DNA from: Acidobacteriota bacterium
GTDB taxonomy: Bacteria > Acidobacteriota > Terriglobia > Bryobacterales > Bryobacteraceae
NCBI GenBank assembly: GCA_016213775.1
Contig: JACQZR010000039.1
Location: forward strand, 28,791-92,790
DNA: 64,000 bases
Reading direction: 5' to 3'
Both the position numbers and the translations under genes were made by a program. The notes beneath the pieces were generated by a model. The model saw only the letters and a list, made by a program, of their open reading frames with translations, was not told the origin of the DNA and did no database searches. Positions 15,954-24,685 of this stretch are shown here, one piece after another; position 1 is the first letter of the stretch; every line of letters begins with the position of its first letter.

Positions 15954-18037
15954 TTCTCTCGATACTGCTCAGTGTGGCGACAGCCATCGCGACGGCGCAG
16001 ACGGCTGCGCCCAAGAAGTCGGTGAAGGATCTGAAGTTCAAGCCTCTGGGCGAAATCAAGATTCCGGAGATTTCGAGTTTCACGCTTCCGAACGGGATGC
16101 GTGTGCATCTGCTGGAGAATCACGAACTGCCGCTTGTGCGCGGCAACGCGACCATCCGCGTCGGAAACGTCTTCGATCCGGCAGACAAGACCGGGCTCGC
16201 GGATGTTTTCGATCAGTCCCTTCGTCTCGGGGGAACCAAGGATAAGACCGGCGATCAGATTAACCAGCTTCTGGAAAACATTGCGGCGTCGGTAGAGAGC
16301 GGGGTTGGCGAGACATCAGGGTCGCTTTCGTTCAACACTCTGCGTGAGCACTCCGATGTCGTCCTGGGGATTTTTCACGATCTATTGGTGGCGCCGGAGT
16401 TCCGTCAGGACAAAATCGACGTGGTGAAGACGCAACTGCGGAGCGCGATTGCGCGGCGGAATGACAATGCGAGTGGGATCACGTCGCGCGAGTTCAGCAG
16501 TCTGCTGTATGGCCCGACGACTCCGTGGGGGCGCGATATGGAATATGAGACGCTCGAACGCGTGTCGCGCGACGACCTGATTGCGTACCACAAGCGGTTC
16601 TACTTTCCGTCGAACGTGATTCTCTCCATCAGTGGGGATTTCGTTTCCTCCACGTTGCACGCGAAGTTGGAGAAGATGTTCGCGGATTGGACCGTGAAAC
16701 AGAATCCTGCTCCCGCGTTTCCGCCCGTCACGCACAAGGCGAAGCCGGGGATCCATCTTGCGGAGAAGCCGGATGTGACGCAGGCGTTCTTCCGGCTGGG
16801 CCACATGGGTGGGCTGCTCAGCGACAAGGATTATCCGGCGCTGGAGGTGATGAACGATATTCTCGGCGGTAACGGGTTCTCCAGCCGCTTGATGCAGAAG
16901 GTCCGCAGCGATATGGGGCTGGCCTACAACGTCAGTTCGTCGTGGGGCGTTGGGTTCCATCATCCGGGGCTGTTCTCGATCACTGGCGGGACCAAGTCGT
17001 CGTCGATCGTCGATGCGTTGAAAGCGGTGTACGGCGAGGTGGAGCGGATTCGCACGAACGAGGTGACCGATGAAGAATTGCAGATCGCCAAGGACAGCAC
17101 GCTCAACAGTTTTGTCTTCAACTTCGCTTCTCCGGCGCAGACGCTGGGGCGTTTGATCACGTACGAGTACAACGGGTACCCGAAGGATTTCCTGTTCCAG
17201 TATCAGAAGGCTGTAGCCGCGGTGACCAAGGCCGATGTGTTGCGCGTAGCCAAGCAATACCTCAAGCCGGAGGAGTTCGTGGTTGTGGTGACCGGGAATT
17301 CGAAGGACTTCGGCACGCAGTTAACCGCGCTCAATCAACCCGTGGCGAAGATTGACCTGACCATTCCGGAACCGAAGCGGGCAGCGGCGAAGATGGATGC
17401 GGGCTCGATGGCGAAGGGCAAGCAACTGCTAGCGGAACTGCAGAAGGCGGTGGGCGGCGCGGACAAGCTTGCCGCGGTTCAGGATTACTCGCATACGGCC
17501 GATGTGAGTTTGACGTCCGGACAGGGTGGCATGAAGGTGACGCAGATCACGCAGGTGATTCCGCCGGCGATCCGATTTGAGCAGGTGCTGCCATTTGGAC
17601 GCGTCATCATCTTCTCCGATGGCAAGGGCAGCGGGTGGTTGAAGACGCCGCAAGGAGAGATGCCGATGCCCGCTCAGGTGGCAAAACAGGCGGCTGAGGA
17701 ATTGTTCCGGGTTCAGCCATGGCTGTGGCTGAGTGACCGTGACCCCAATCGAACCGTCAACGCCACAGGAGCCCGTACGGTGGAGATCAGCGATAAATCG
17801 AATAACTGGATCAAGCTGACGCTCGCTGAGAACGGACTGCTGGAAAAGGTGAACTTCAAGGGAGGGGATGGGTCAGTGGAGGCAGAGGCGGTGTATTCGG
17901 ATTGGAAGGATGTGAATGGGCTGAAACTGCCGCACGGTGCCAAGTTGTCGCAGGGCGGGAAACCTGCCGCCGACATTTCCGTCAAAGAATATAGGATCAA
18001 TTCCGGTTTGAAGATGGAGGAGCTGGGGAAGAAATGA
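15950..18037 (+). CDS. M16-family partner, inactive, with C-terminal LolA-like domain
   Basis: 695 residues, signal peptide (ILSILLSVATAIATAQ). Residues 40-460 are an M16 fold (FTLPNGMRVHLLENHELP, FYFPSNVILSISGDF, VRSDMGLAYNVSSSWG), but the zinc motif position reads VFDQS in place of HxxEH, so this chain cannot bind zinc. Together with the active upstream subunit it fits an active/inactive M16B heterodimer. Residues about 480-690 form a separate beta-rich domain (DYSHTADVSLTS, WLKTPQGEMPMPAQ, YSDWKDVNGLKLP) resembling LolA/outer-membrane lipoprotein-sorting proteins. It overlaps both neighbours by 4 bases. Confidence 0.92.
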   Translation: MILSILLSVATAIATAQTAAPKKSVKDLKFKPLGEIKIPEISSFTLPNGMRVHLLENHELPLVRGNATIRVGNVFDPADKTGLADVFDQSLRLGGTKDKTGDQINQLLENIAASVESGVGETSGSLSFNTLREHSDVVLGIFHDLLVAPEFRQDKIDVVKTQLRSAIARRNDNASGITSREFSSLLYGPTTPWGRDMEYETLERVSRDDLIAYHKRFYFPSNVILSISGDFVSSTLHAKLEKMFADWTVKQNPAPAFPPVTHKAKPGIHLAEKPDVTQAFFRLGHMGGLLSDKDYPALEVMNDILGGNGFSSRLMQKVRSDMGLAYNVSSSWGVGFHHPGLFSITGGTKSSSIVDALKAVYGEVERIRTNEVTDEELQIAKDSTLNSFVFNFASPAQTLGRLITYEYNGYPKDFLFQYQKAVAAVTKADVLRVAKQYLKPEEFVVVVTGNSKDFGTQLTALNQPVAKIDLTIPEPKRAAAKMDAGSMAKGKQLLAELQKAVGGADKLAAVQDYSHTADVSLTSGQGGMKVTQITQVIPPAIRFEQVLPFGRVIIFSDGKGSGWLKTPQGEMPMPAQVAKQAAEELFRVQPWLWLSDRDPNRTVNATGARTVEISDKSNNWIKLTLAENGLLEKVNFKGGDGSVEAEAVYSDWKDVNGLKLPHGAKLSQGGKPAADISVKEYRINSGLKMEELGKK

Positions 18038-18843
18038 TGACGCGGCGGTGCTGGATACTGGGCTCGGCGGGGTGTGCCGGCGGGACTTTGCTGGCGCAAA
18101 CGCGCGAGGCGAAGGGCAAGGCGGCAGTGGAGGCGGCTTTGGCCGCGCTGGGCGGTGCGCGATTCATGGCGATGCGCGACCGCACGGAGAATGGGCGCGC
18201 CTATTCCTTCTACCGCGACCAGCTTTCGGGGCGTTCCCACGCTCGCTTTTATACGCGTTACCTGACGCGTCCGGAGCCGCCGAGGATTGACTTCTTTGGA
18301 CTTCGCGAACGGCAGTCGTTTGGCAAGGACAAGGAAGAGTCGGCTGTCCTTTTCACGGAAACCGAGGGCTGGTCCATCACCTACCGTGGCGCGCGGCCGA
18401 TCGGCAAGGAGATTGAAGACCGGTTTCGCGATTCGACGCGGCGCAACATTTTCTACATGCTCCGGCAGCGGATGGGCGAACCGGGGATGATCATCGAACA
18501 GATCGCCGAAGAAGTGGTGGAGAACAAGCCGGCGAAAATCGTCACCATCACCGATTCGGACAATCGCGTGGTGAAGGTGTTTTTCCATACGAGCACTGGG
18601 CTTCCCTTCAAGCAGGAATACTTCCGGCGTGATGCGAAGACGCGTGAGCGAATTGAAGAGGTGTCGTACTTTTCCAAATACCGCGACGCAGGCGGAGTGC
18701 AGTGGCCCCTCCAGATCGAGAAGCAGCGTAATGGAGAGAAGCTTGTGGAGATCTTCTCGGACACGGTGCAGATCAACAAGGATCTGAAGGAAGATCTGTT
18801 CACGCTGCCGACGACGATGAAAGTGCTGCCGCAGGCGCGCTAG
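18034..18843 (+). CDS. Exported LolA-like protein of unknown function
   Basis: 269 residues, signal peptide TRRCWILGSAGCAGGTLLAQ. The mature part has the repeated beta-strand pattern of outer-membrane lipoprotein-sorting proteins (IVTITDSDNRVVKVFF, STGLPFKQEY, YRDAGGVQWPLQIE), the same pattern seen in the tail of the preceding M16 partner. It overlaps that gene by ATGA, so it is the third member of the peptidase operon. Possibly a periplasmic binding or carrier component of the M16 complex. No family name can be given with confidence. Confidence 0.8.
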   Translation: MMTRRCWILGSAGCAGGTLLAQTREAKGKAAVEAALAALGGARFMAMRDRTENGRAYSFYRDQLSGRSHARFYTRYLTRPEPPRIDFFGLRERQSFGKDKEESAVLFTETEGWSITYRGARPIGKEIEDRFRDSTRRNIFYMLRQRMGEPGMIIEQIAEEVVENKPAKIVTITDSDNRVVKVFFHTSTGLPFKQEYFRRDAKTRERIEEVSYFSKYRDAGGVQWPLQIEKQRNGEKLVEIFSDTVQINKDLKEDLFTLPTTMKVLPQAR

Positions 18844-18847
18844 GCAG

Positions 18848-19546
18848 CTACGGACGATAGCGCCGCAACAGCCCCAGAGCCAGGAAGCCTGCGCCGCAGA
18901 GCAGCAGGTTGGTGGGCTCTGGGGCAACAAGGTCACCGCTCACCTCGAACATTACTGTCCCGTTCGGGCTGAGTTGCGCGAAGGAAGATGCCGGGGCAAA
19001 ACCGGCGTCCAACTGGCCGATGGACCCGTCGCTCATTGCGAGCGACAGCGCCCCGTATGCGACGCCCGCGCCAACCGTTGGCACGAGACCGGCCTTCGAT
19101 TCCCACAGTAAGCCGCCATCGGAGGTGTTGAGCGCCTGAATGGTGAGCAGGTAGTTGCCGGGTCCCAATGTCAGGCCGGAGAAGAGCAATGTCGGGCTAC
19201 CGGGAGCAGGCGCGACAAACGGGATTCCGGCGCCGGTGACCGGGCTTGCGATGTTGTTGGCCGCTGTCGTGCCGGGGCCGGCGATATTGGTCAGGTACGC
19301 CTTGTACTGTTCGGGCTGCCCGGCGAGGGCCGGCACGTTTGCGAACAGATAGGCGCTGATGCTGACGTTGGTGTAGCTGACGGACTGGGTCCAGGAAACG
19401 ACGGCAGCGCCGGTAACGGTGGAGCCGGGGTCATTCAACTGCAGGGAGTTGGGCGGTGGTCCATCCACGGCACTGATGATCGTGGCGGCGGGCAATGTTG
19501 CGCCCGCGAAAAAAAGCATAGGGGTAAGCCACCATTTGGCGGACAT
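18848..19546 (-). CDS. PEP-CTERM sorting-domain protein
   Basis: 232 residues, exported (WWLTPMLFFAGATLPAA). The body is a low-charge beta-sandwich-like sequence rich in Gly, Ala, Ser and Thr. The C-terminus APEPTNLLLCGAGFLALGLL followed by RRYRP is a textbook PEP-CTERM tripartite signal (PEP, transmembrane helix, Arg cluster), processed by an exosortase during export to the cell surface. GGAGG lies 6-10 bases before ATG 19546. No exosortase or EPS genes are in this window. Convergent with the LolA-like gene, only 4 bases apart. Confidence 0.88.
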   Translation of the reverse strand: MSAKWWLTPMLFFAGATLPAATIISAVDGPPPNSLQLNDPGSTVTGAAVVSWTQSVSYTNVSISAYLFANVPALAGQPEQYKAYLTNIAGPGTTAANNIASPVTGAGIPFVAPAPGSPTLLFSGLTLGPGNYLLTIQALNTSDGGLLWESKAGLVPTVGAGVAYGALSLAMSDGSIGQLDAGFAPASSFAQLSPNGTVMFEVSGDLVAPEPTNLLLCGAGFLALGLLRRYRP

Positions 19547-19635
19547 AGTTTTCCTCCGACTTGGATGTTGCGGCCGTCTCGTGCGGCCTTCAACCATCCA
19601 GGCGCGGGACGCGGAGGAATTCGCTCACGCGGGAG

Positions 19636-22600
19636 CTATTTCTGTGTGCCCTTGCTGAGTTTGCGGAAGTACTCGGCGACGGATTCCGCATAGCCGGCGG
19701 GGATTGAATCCGACGGCGCAGTGCGTGCCTGACCGCCCTGCTTCTCTTCAATCTGGCGGCGGAGCTGGATCTCCAACTGCTGCAGACTGGGAAGAAGCTG
19801 ACGAACGATCTGGTCGATGAGGGCGGGGTTGCCCTGGAAGCGCGAAGGATCCATGCGCGCCATCTGGCGCATGAGCTCCTGAATGTCACGAGTGGTGTCC
19901 TGGCCGGCTTCGCCCGATTGGCGGAGCTGCTGCAACTCGCGCATGCTGTCGCGGTATGCGCCTTCGATACCACGTTGGACTTCGGCGGGGATGGGCCCGT
20001 CGATGCGGCGTGTGCCGTCGACAGAGCCGCGGTTGCCCCAGTTGCCGTCGCGAGGTCCGTAGCCGCCGGCTCCGGTCATCGGGCCGGGCTGACCCATCTG
20101 CTGTCCGCGCTGGCCACCTTGTTGACCGCCCTGCCCCTGCTGCCCTTGCTGACCCTGTTGTTGACCCTGACCTTGCTGCCCCTGCTGACCCTGGCCCTGC
20201 TGCTGGCCTTGGCCCTGTTGTTGACCCTGTTGTCCCTGCTGTTGGCCCTGACGCTGCTGTTGGCCCTGACCCTGCTGTTGGCCCTGACCCTGCTGTTGGC
20301 CCTGACCCTGCTGTTGGCCCTGACCCTGCTGTTGGCCGCGTTGACCCTGCTGTCCTTGTTGCTGCTGGCCTTGCTGCCCGTTGAGGGATTCCAATTGCGA
20401 GCGTAGGCGCTCCACCTGATTGAGTGCGCGCTCCATGTCGTTGCCAGCTTGAGCACCGCCTTCGCGCTGCATACGCTCCTGCGCCTGGCGCAGGCTCTCT
20501 TTCGCGCGTTCCAGGGAATCGGTCATGCGCTGTTCGCGTGAGTAGACCTGCGGACCCTGTCCGCGACGGACCCATTCGGCTGTGAGGCGCATGTCGCGCG
20601 TCACTTCGCTACCCTGCATTTCGCCGACGGCCTCGCGCACTTTGGACGAAGCGGCGCGGTTGGTGCCCGCGAGATCGCGCGCAGCTTTCTGCATGTCCTT
20701 TTCGAGCTGTTCCATGCGGCCAGCCAGTTCATCCTTCTGTCGAGCCACTTCCTGGGACTTGCGCATGTTTTCGGAAAGCTGGCGCAGATCGTTCTGCTGT
20801 TGACCCTGGCCGTACATCTGCTTCAGCTCGTTCTGCATCTGCTTCTGCCGTTCGGCGATTTGCTCGGCCCGGCGGACGAGATCGTTCATCTGGCCGGATG
20901 CTTCCTGCTGGCGCATGCCGGAAAGGGTGTTGGTGGCTTCCTGGAGACGTTCGGCGGCGCGGCGTGCGCTTGCTTCACCGGCCTGATCGTTACCAGTGTG
21001 ACGCATGTCCTCGGTGGCCTGGCGGAGGCGTTCCAGCGAGCGCTCCAAGCGCGGATCGGTCTGCCCGCGCTGCTGCTGCAACCGGGCCATCTGTTGTTGC
21101 TGCTGTTGCTGTTGTTGCTGGCGTTGTTGCTGCTGCTGGCCCTGCTGTCCGCCTTGGGCGCCGGCCTGCTGCTGGCCTTGCTGGCCCTGCTGGCTCTGCT
21201 GTCCTTGTTGACCCTGTTGACCGGCCTGCTGGCTCTGCTGACCCTGTTGTCCCTGCTGGTTCTGCTGACCGCCGTTGGCCATCTGCTCCATCTGCTTCTG
21301 CAACTGTTCGGCTTCACGGCGCAGCATCTCCTGCTGCCAGCGCTGTTGCGGAGTCTGCTTCTGCTGCTGGTTCTTCATCTGCTCAGCGAGTTCTTTTTGC
21401 CGCCGTGCGAGTTGTTCCAGCTTCTGAAGGGCTTCGTCCACTTCCTTCTTCTGCTGCTCGGCGGAGTTGCCGCCGCCGCCGCCGGACTGGCCGGTCTCAT
21501 ACTGATTCTTCTCGGTGTCGAGTTCGAGATCGAACATGCTGGCGAGGTCGCGTCCTCCGCCACCGCCGCCGCCACCACCCTGCTGACGGCCGAAGGCCAC
21601 CTGGATTTCACGGAACGTCGACTCCGCGCGCAACAGGTGCTGCAGTGCGACCTGTTCATGCGGGAGAGCATCTTTCCAACCCTGGGACTTCAGTTTGCCG
21701 GAGGCCTTGTCCATGGCTTCAGAAGCCTTGATCATGTCGGCCGTGAAGCTCTTGAACTGCGCGTTGGTGCCGGACAATTCGCGGCTCTGCATGCGCTGAG
21801 CGAGGCTCTTGGCCTGGTCGCGCAGCTTGCCCTGCGTTTCGGAAAGGAACTGCGCGTTCTCAGCAGCCGCTGCCCTGTTGTTCTTCTTGTCGCGGATCTG
21901 ATTCCACGTCGCGGCGATGATTTCCTTCTGACGGGCAGAGATCTTCTGCTGGTCGTCCTGTTCGCCGCCGCCACCGCCACCGCCGCCCATTTGCTGCGAC
22001 TGAGTGAACTCGTATTCGTATGGGATGGCTTCCACAAAGACCATGTCCGTCTGTGTTGTGGACCGTGCGTCACGGGCAACAGCGTACATGCTCACCACGT
22101 CACCGGGGACGAGTTTGAAGTCCTCCAGCGTGATCATGGTCTTGCCTTGAACGTCTTTCTGGGCGCGTCCGCCAAGGTTGACGGTCTTCTCTTCGCCGCC
22201 GTTGACGGAGTACTTGAGCGACACGTCCTGCAAACCGAAATCGTCGGAGGCTTCCACTTCGACGGACACCTCTTCAATGGGCGAAACGCGAGCGTCGCCG
22301 CGGGGGCGGTGAATCTTGACGGTGGGCGGAAGCTCTTCGCGCGCTTCAATAAAGAAGTCCTCGCTGATGCGGACACGCTGGCCCTGATCGATGGCGGCGA
22401 CGTGATACATGCCTTCCTTTTCGATCTTCACGCGGGCCACCATCCAGCCGCCGTCGGCGGATTTCAGTGGAATCTGTGTCTGGTTGTCGATGACGAGGAG
22501 GGCTTCCTTCACCGGCTTGTCGGTGAGGACGAAGACATCGGCTTCGGTGCCCGCAACGGCGCGGAGGTCGCCGCCCTTCTCCTCAGTCATGTCCTTCATG

Positions 22601-23469
22601 CCCGACCATGCCGGGTAATGATAGGTGGTCTTGAGCGCTTTGACGCCGGGCAGATCGACCACTGTGATCTTGTAGGTCTTGGAGCGGAGGGCGCCGGCTT
22701 CGACGTAATACTCCATCGATTCCGGCAGGCCCGCGAACAGGAATTCGTGGGCGCCGCCGGCCGGTTGCATGGCGGTCATTTCCCATTTTGTGGTGCCGTT
22801 GAAACGGGCATAGAGGCGCACGTTGTCGGATTGATACCCGAGCAGTTGCGCGCGGATGAGGGTGTCGGTCTTGCGGCGCACGCGCTGATCGCCGGGGGTG
22901 ATCTTCAGATCATAAAAAGGACGCTCTTCGCGAGGGGTACCGGCCCACAGGAGCGATGCGCCGTGACCCCAATAGCCCGGCCCGGAGGTGGTGAGCCAGA
23001 CCAGCACGCCACTAGCCAGCAATGCGGCAACAAGGAAGCCGGCTAGCTTCAAAGAAGACACGATGGAGTTGGGCTCGGCGTGGCGGGTCACAGGAACGGT
23101 GTCGGCCGCGAGCAACTCCAGGAAGGGATCGGATTGGGCTTCCGTGCGGCGTTCGGCGAAGGTGAGGAGGCGCTCTTCAAACTCGGGGAATTTGCTTTCG
23201 GCTCCCTTGGCGGCGCGTCTGGAATTGAGGCGCAACAGCGGCGCGATGATGCCGAAGCCGATCGCCACTGCGAGGGAAAGGAACAGTGCAACACGGGCCC
23301 ACAGGAGGCTGCGCTCGCTGAAGGCAAAGCCATTGATGATCATCACCAACAGCACCGTGGCGAGCAACGCGGCGGCAGCGGTTATGGCCGCTCCTTGGGT
23401 AAAGGTCATCCAGCGCAATCTGCGCTCGACGGCCCGTAGGTACGATTCCAGTTGATCGAATGCGCTCAT
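19636..23469 (-). CDS. DUF4175-type membrane protein with very long Gln-rich regions
   Basis: 1277 residues. Two hydrophobic segments near residues 20-75 and one near 145-165 anchor it in the inner membrane; a periplasmic beta-rich region follows (ELPPTVKIHRPRGD, then SVEVEASDDFGLQDVSLKYS), as in DUF4175 proteins of unknown function. From about residue 490 on, the chain is a highly charged coiled coil with two Gln/Gly tracts: about residues 730-805 and about 1030-1125, the second made of QGQQQG-type units. The final 130 residues are again ordered (VQRGIEGAYRDSMRELQQL). AGGAGGGGG precedes ATG 23469, and a good promoter lies 27 bases upstream. DUF4175 genes often sit near stress or MoxR operons, but not here. 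Confidence 0.88.
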   Translation of the reverse strand: MSAFDQLESYLRAVERRLRWMTFTQGAAITAAAALLATVLLVMIINGFAFSERSLLWARVALFLSLAVAIGFGIIAPLLRLNSRRAAKGAESKFPEFEERLLTFAERRTEAQSDPFLELLAADTVPVTRHAEPNSIVSSLKLAGFLVAALLASGVLVWLTTSGPGYWGHGASLLWAGTPREERPFYDLKITPGDQRVRRKTDTLIRAQLLGYQSDNVRLYARFNGTTKWEMTAMQPAGGAHEFLFAGLPESMEYYVEAGALRSKTYKITVVDLPGVKALKTTYHYPAWSGMKDMTEEKGGDLRAVAGTEADVFVLTDKPVKEALLVIDNQTQIPLKSADGGWMVARVKIEKEGMYHVAAIDQGQRVRISEDFFIEAREELPPTVKIHRPRGDARVSPIEEVSVEVEASDDFGLQDVSLKYSVNGGEEKTVNLGGRAQKDVQGKTMITLEDFKLVPGDVVSMYAVARDARSTTQTDMVFVEAIPYEYEFTQSQQMGGGGGGGGEQDDQQKISARQKEIIAATWNQIRDKKNNRAAAAENAQFLSETQGKLRDQAKSLAQRMQSRELSGTNAQFKSFTADMIKASEAMDKASGKLKSQGWKDALPHEQVALQHLLRAESTFREIQVAFGRQQGGGGGGGGGRDLASMFDLELDTEKNQYETGQSGGGGGNSAEQQKKEVDEALQKLEQLARRQKELAEQMKNQQQKQTPQQRWQQEMLRREAEQLQKQMEQMANGGQQNQQGQQGQQSQQAGQQGQQGQQSQQGQQGQQQAGAQGGQQGQQQQQRQQQQQQQQQQMARLQQQRGQTDPRLERSLERLRQATEDMRHTGNDQAGEASARRAAERLQEATNTLSGMRQQEASGQMNDLVRRAEQIAERQKQMQNELKQMYGQGQQQNDLRQLSENMRKSQEVARQKDELAGRMEQLEKDMQKAARDLAGTNRAASSKVREAVGEMQGSEVTRDMRLTAEWVRRGQGPQVYSREQRMTDSLERAKESLRQAQERMQREGGAQAGNDMERALNQVERLRSQLESLNGQQGQQQQGQQGQRGQQQGQGQQQGQGQQQGQGQQQGQGQQQRQGQQQGQQGQQQGQGQQQGQGQQGQQGQGQQQGQQGQQGQGGQQGGQRGQQMGQPGPMTGAGGYGPRDGNWGNRGSVDGTRRIDGPIPAEVQRGIEGAYRDSMRELQQLRQSGEAGQDTTRDIQELMRQMARMDPSRFQGNPALIDQIVRQLLPSLQQLEIQLRRQIEEKQGGQARTAPSDSIPAGYAESVAEYFRKLSKGTQK
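20241..20330. repeat. Five tandem 18-bp repeats in the DUF4175 gene
   Basis: The unit GTTGGCCCTGACCCTGCT is repeated five times (20241, 20259, 20277, 20295, 20313); only the first copy differs, by one base. On the coding strand each unit encodes six residues of the QGQGQQ type. Such an array is prone to copy-number slippage. Confidence 0.9.
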
Positions 23470-23495
23470 TCGTATCCCCCTCCTGGCGTGACTAC

Positions 23496-23523
23496 ATCAT
23501 AGCAGCAAAGGTTTACATAACAA
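23496..23523 (-). promoter_or_regulatory. Promoter for the DUF4175 gene
   Basis: On the minus strand TTGTTA (23523-23518), 16-base spacer, TATGAT (23501-23496); transcription would begin near 23489, with a roughly 20-base leader holding AGGAGG. Confidence 0.6.
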
Positions 23524-23569
23524 GGACGTGCATCGGGATTTAACGTTTCTTATTTAGGATGCTTGCCCC

Positions 23570-24613
23570 TCAGGACTTTTTGGTTGGAGCGTCCTTCTTC
23601 GCGTCCTTCTTCTCCTCCACGGGCCGGCGGAACCGGAACTGGCGCGGCTGCGGCTTGGCGCTGAGAACGTCGTGGTAGGCCTGGAGGATCTTGTCTTTCT
23701 GTGCCGGATCGAGTTTCAGATAACGATGCTTGCCGGCAGCGGAGGCGACGAATTTCGTCATGCCGTCGTCGCTCACCTGCACCGTGCCAGGTTCGGACAG
23801 CGCGAAGTAATTCTCCTTGGCGCGCACGGCCTGGAGCACGGCGACCATGTCCCACGTGGGGGTGTTGTAGGGCATTGGGCGGAAAGCTTTGTAGGCTTCA
23901 GCGACGGGATGTGGTGTGGCCCAGGCGAAGTCCTTCTCTAAACTTTCGCCGCTGTAGGGAAGGGCAGTGCCAAGCTCATGACCCGCCACTATCACCGGCA
24001 CCGGCCATTCGGCGAACAGCTTTTTCGCCGCTTTCACATCGGCACGGATGTGCCCCTCGGGGCCCCCTTCCGGGAAAGCCCCGCCGGAGAATACAAGATA
24101 GCGGCTCTTCTTGACGATCCAATCCTTGGCGCCGGGGAGAGCGAGGAGCGCAGCAAGGTTGGTGGCTGGTCCGGCGAGCACGATGGCGCAGTTGTCGTCC
24201 TGCTGGGAGGTGAGCGCGTTGCGCAGCAGCGGGGCGACTTCGGCGGTATCCACCAGCTTGTGGACGTTGTGCGGGAACTCCGGAGCCCCATCGGCCTTCT
24301 TCATTGCCAGAGGTTTCGAGAGCATGGGCGTGTCCTCTTTGCCTGGCCCCTCGGTGGCAAGGCCCACTGGAAGCGTTCGGGAGAAGGAGCCGAACGCCCC
24401 ACTCACAGCGCCGACGTAGACGCGCGCCACGGCATCGGTGAACGCCGCCGCGGCCAGCGCCGGTTTGCTGATGCTGAGGCTGATGACGCGGGTCTCGCCC
24501 TTGCCATCCAACCCGTACAAGAGGGCGAGGGCGAGCGCCGTGTCGATCCGGTTTCCCATGTCGCTATCGAACAGAATGCCGAAAGGCGGTTTCCCTTGTC
24601 CGGGAAATTGCAT
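23570..24613 (-). CDS. Nucleoside-hydrolase-like protein with altered metal site
   Basis: 347 residues. The fold matches inosine/uridine-preferring nucleoside hydrolases: an N-terminal Asp-rich strand, NCAIVLAGPATNLAALLALPGA, YLVFSGGAFPEGGPEG and PTWDMVAVLQAV near the end. The N-terminal calcium/catalytic motif, normally a DTDxGNDxDDA pattern in this subgroup, reads DSDMGNRIDTA, so two of the acidic residues are Arg and Thr. Activity on nucleosides is therefore doubtful. There is no obvious signal peptide from ATG 24613, which has GAGG 7-10 bases upstream. The Lys-rich tail (KKDAKKDAPTKKS) is unusual. Divergent from the cupin gene. Confidence 0.82.
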   Translation of the reverse strand: MQFPGQGKPPFGILFDSDMGNRIDTALALALLYGLDGKGETRVISLSISKPALAAAAFTDAVARVYVGAVSGAFGSFSRTLPVGLATEGPGKEDTPMLSKPLAMKKADGAPEFPHNVHKLVDTAEVAPLLRNALTSQQDDNCAIVLAGPATNLAALLALPGAKDWIVKKSRYLVFSGGAFPEGGPEGHIRADVKAAKKLFAEWPVPVIVAGHELGTALPYSGESLEKDFAWATPHPVAEAYKAFRPMPYNTPTWDMVAVLQAVRAKENYFALSEPGTVQVSDDGMTKFVASAAGKHRYLKLDPAQKDKILQAYHDVLSAKPQPRQFRFRRPVEEKKDAKKDAPTKKS

Positions 24614-24685
24614 GCTTACCTCACTTCTAGTGCGCGCCGCACCCGGTGCGCTTGGCCCGTTTTGGATATCATACCGGAATCCGCG

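Noticed and set aside
16382..17257. 291-codon minus-strand frame in the second M16 gene
   Set aside because: Shadow frame, no ribosome site.
20800..23046. 748-codon leucine-rich plus-strand frame
   Set aside because: Arises because CAG and CAA-rich Gln codons read as CTG/TTG on the other strand; no start context and no homology pattern.
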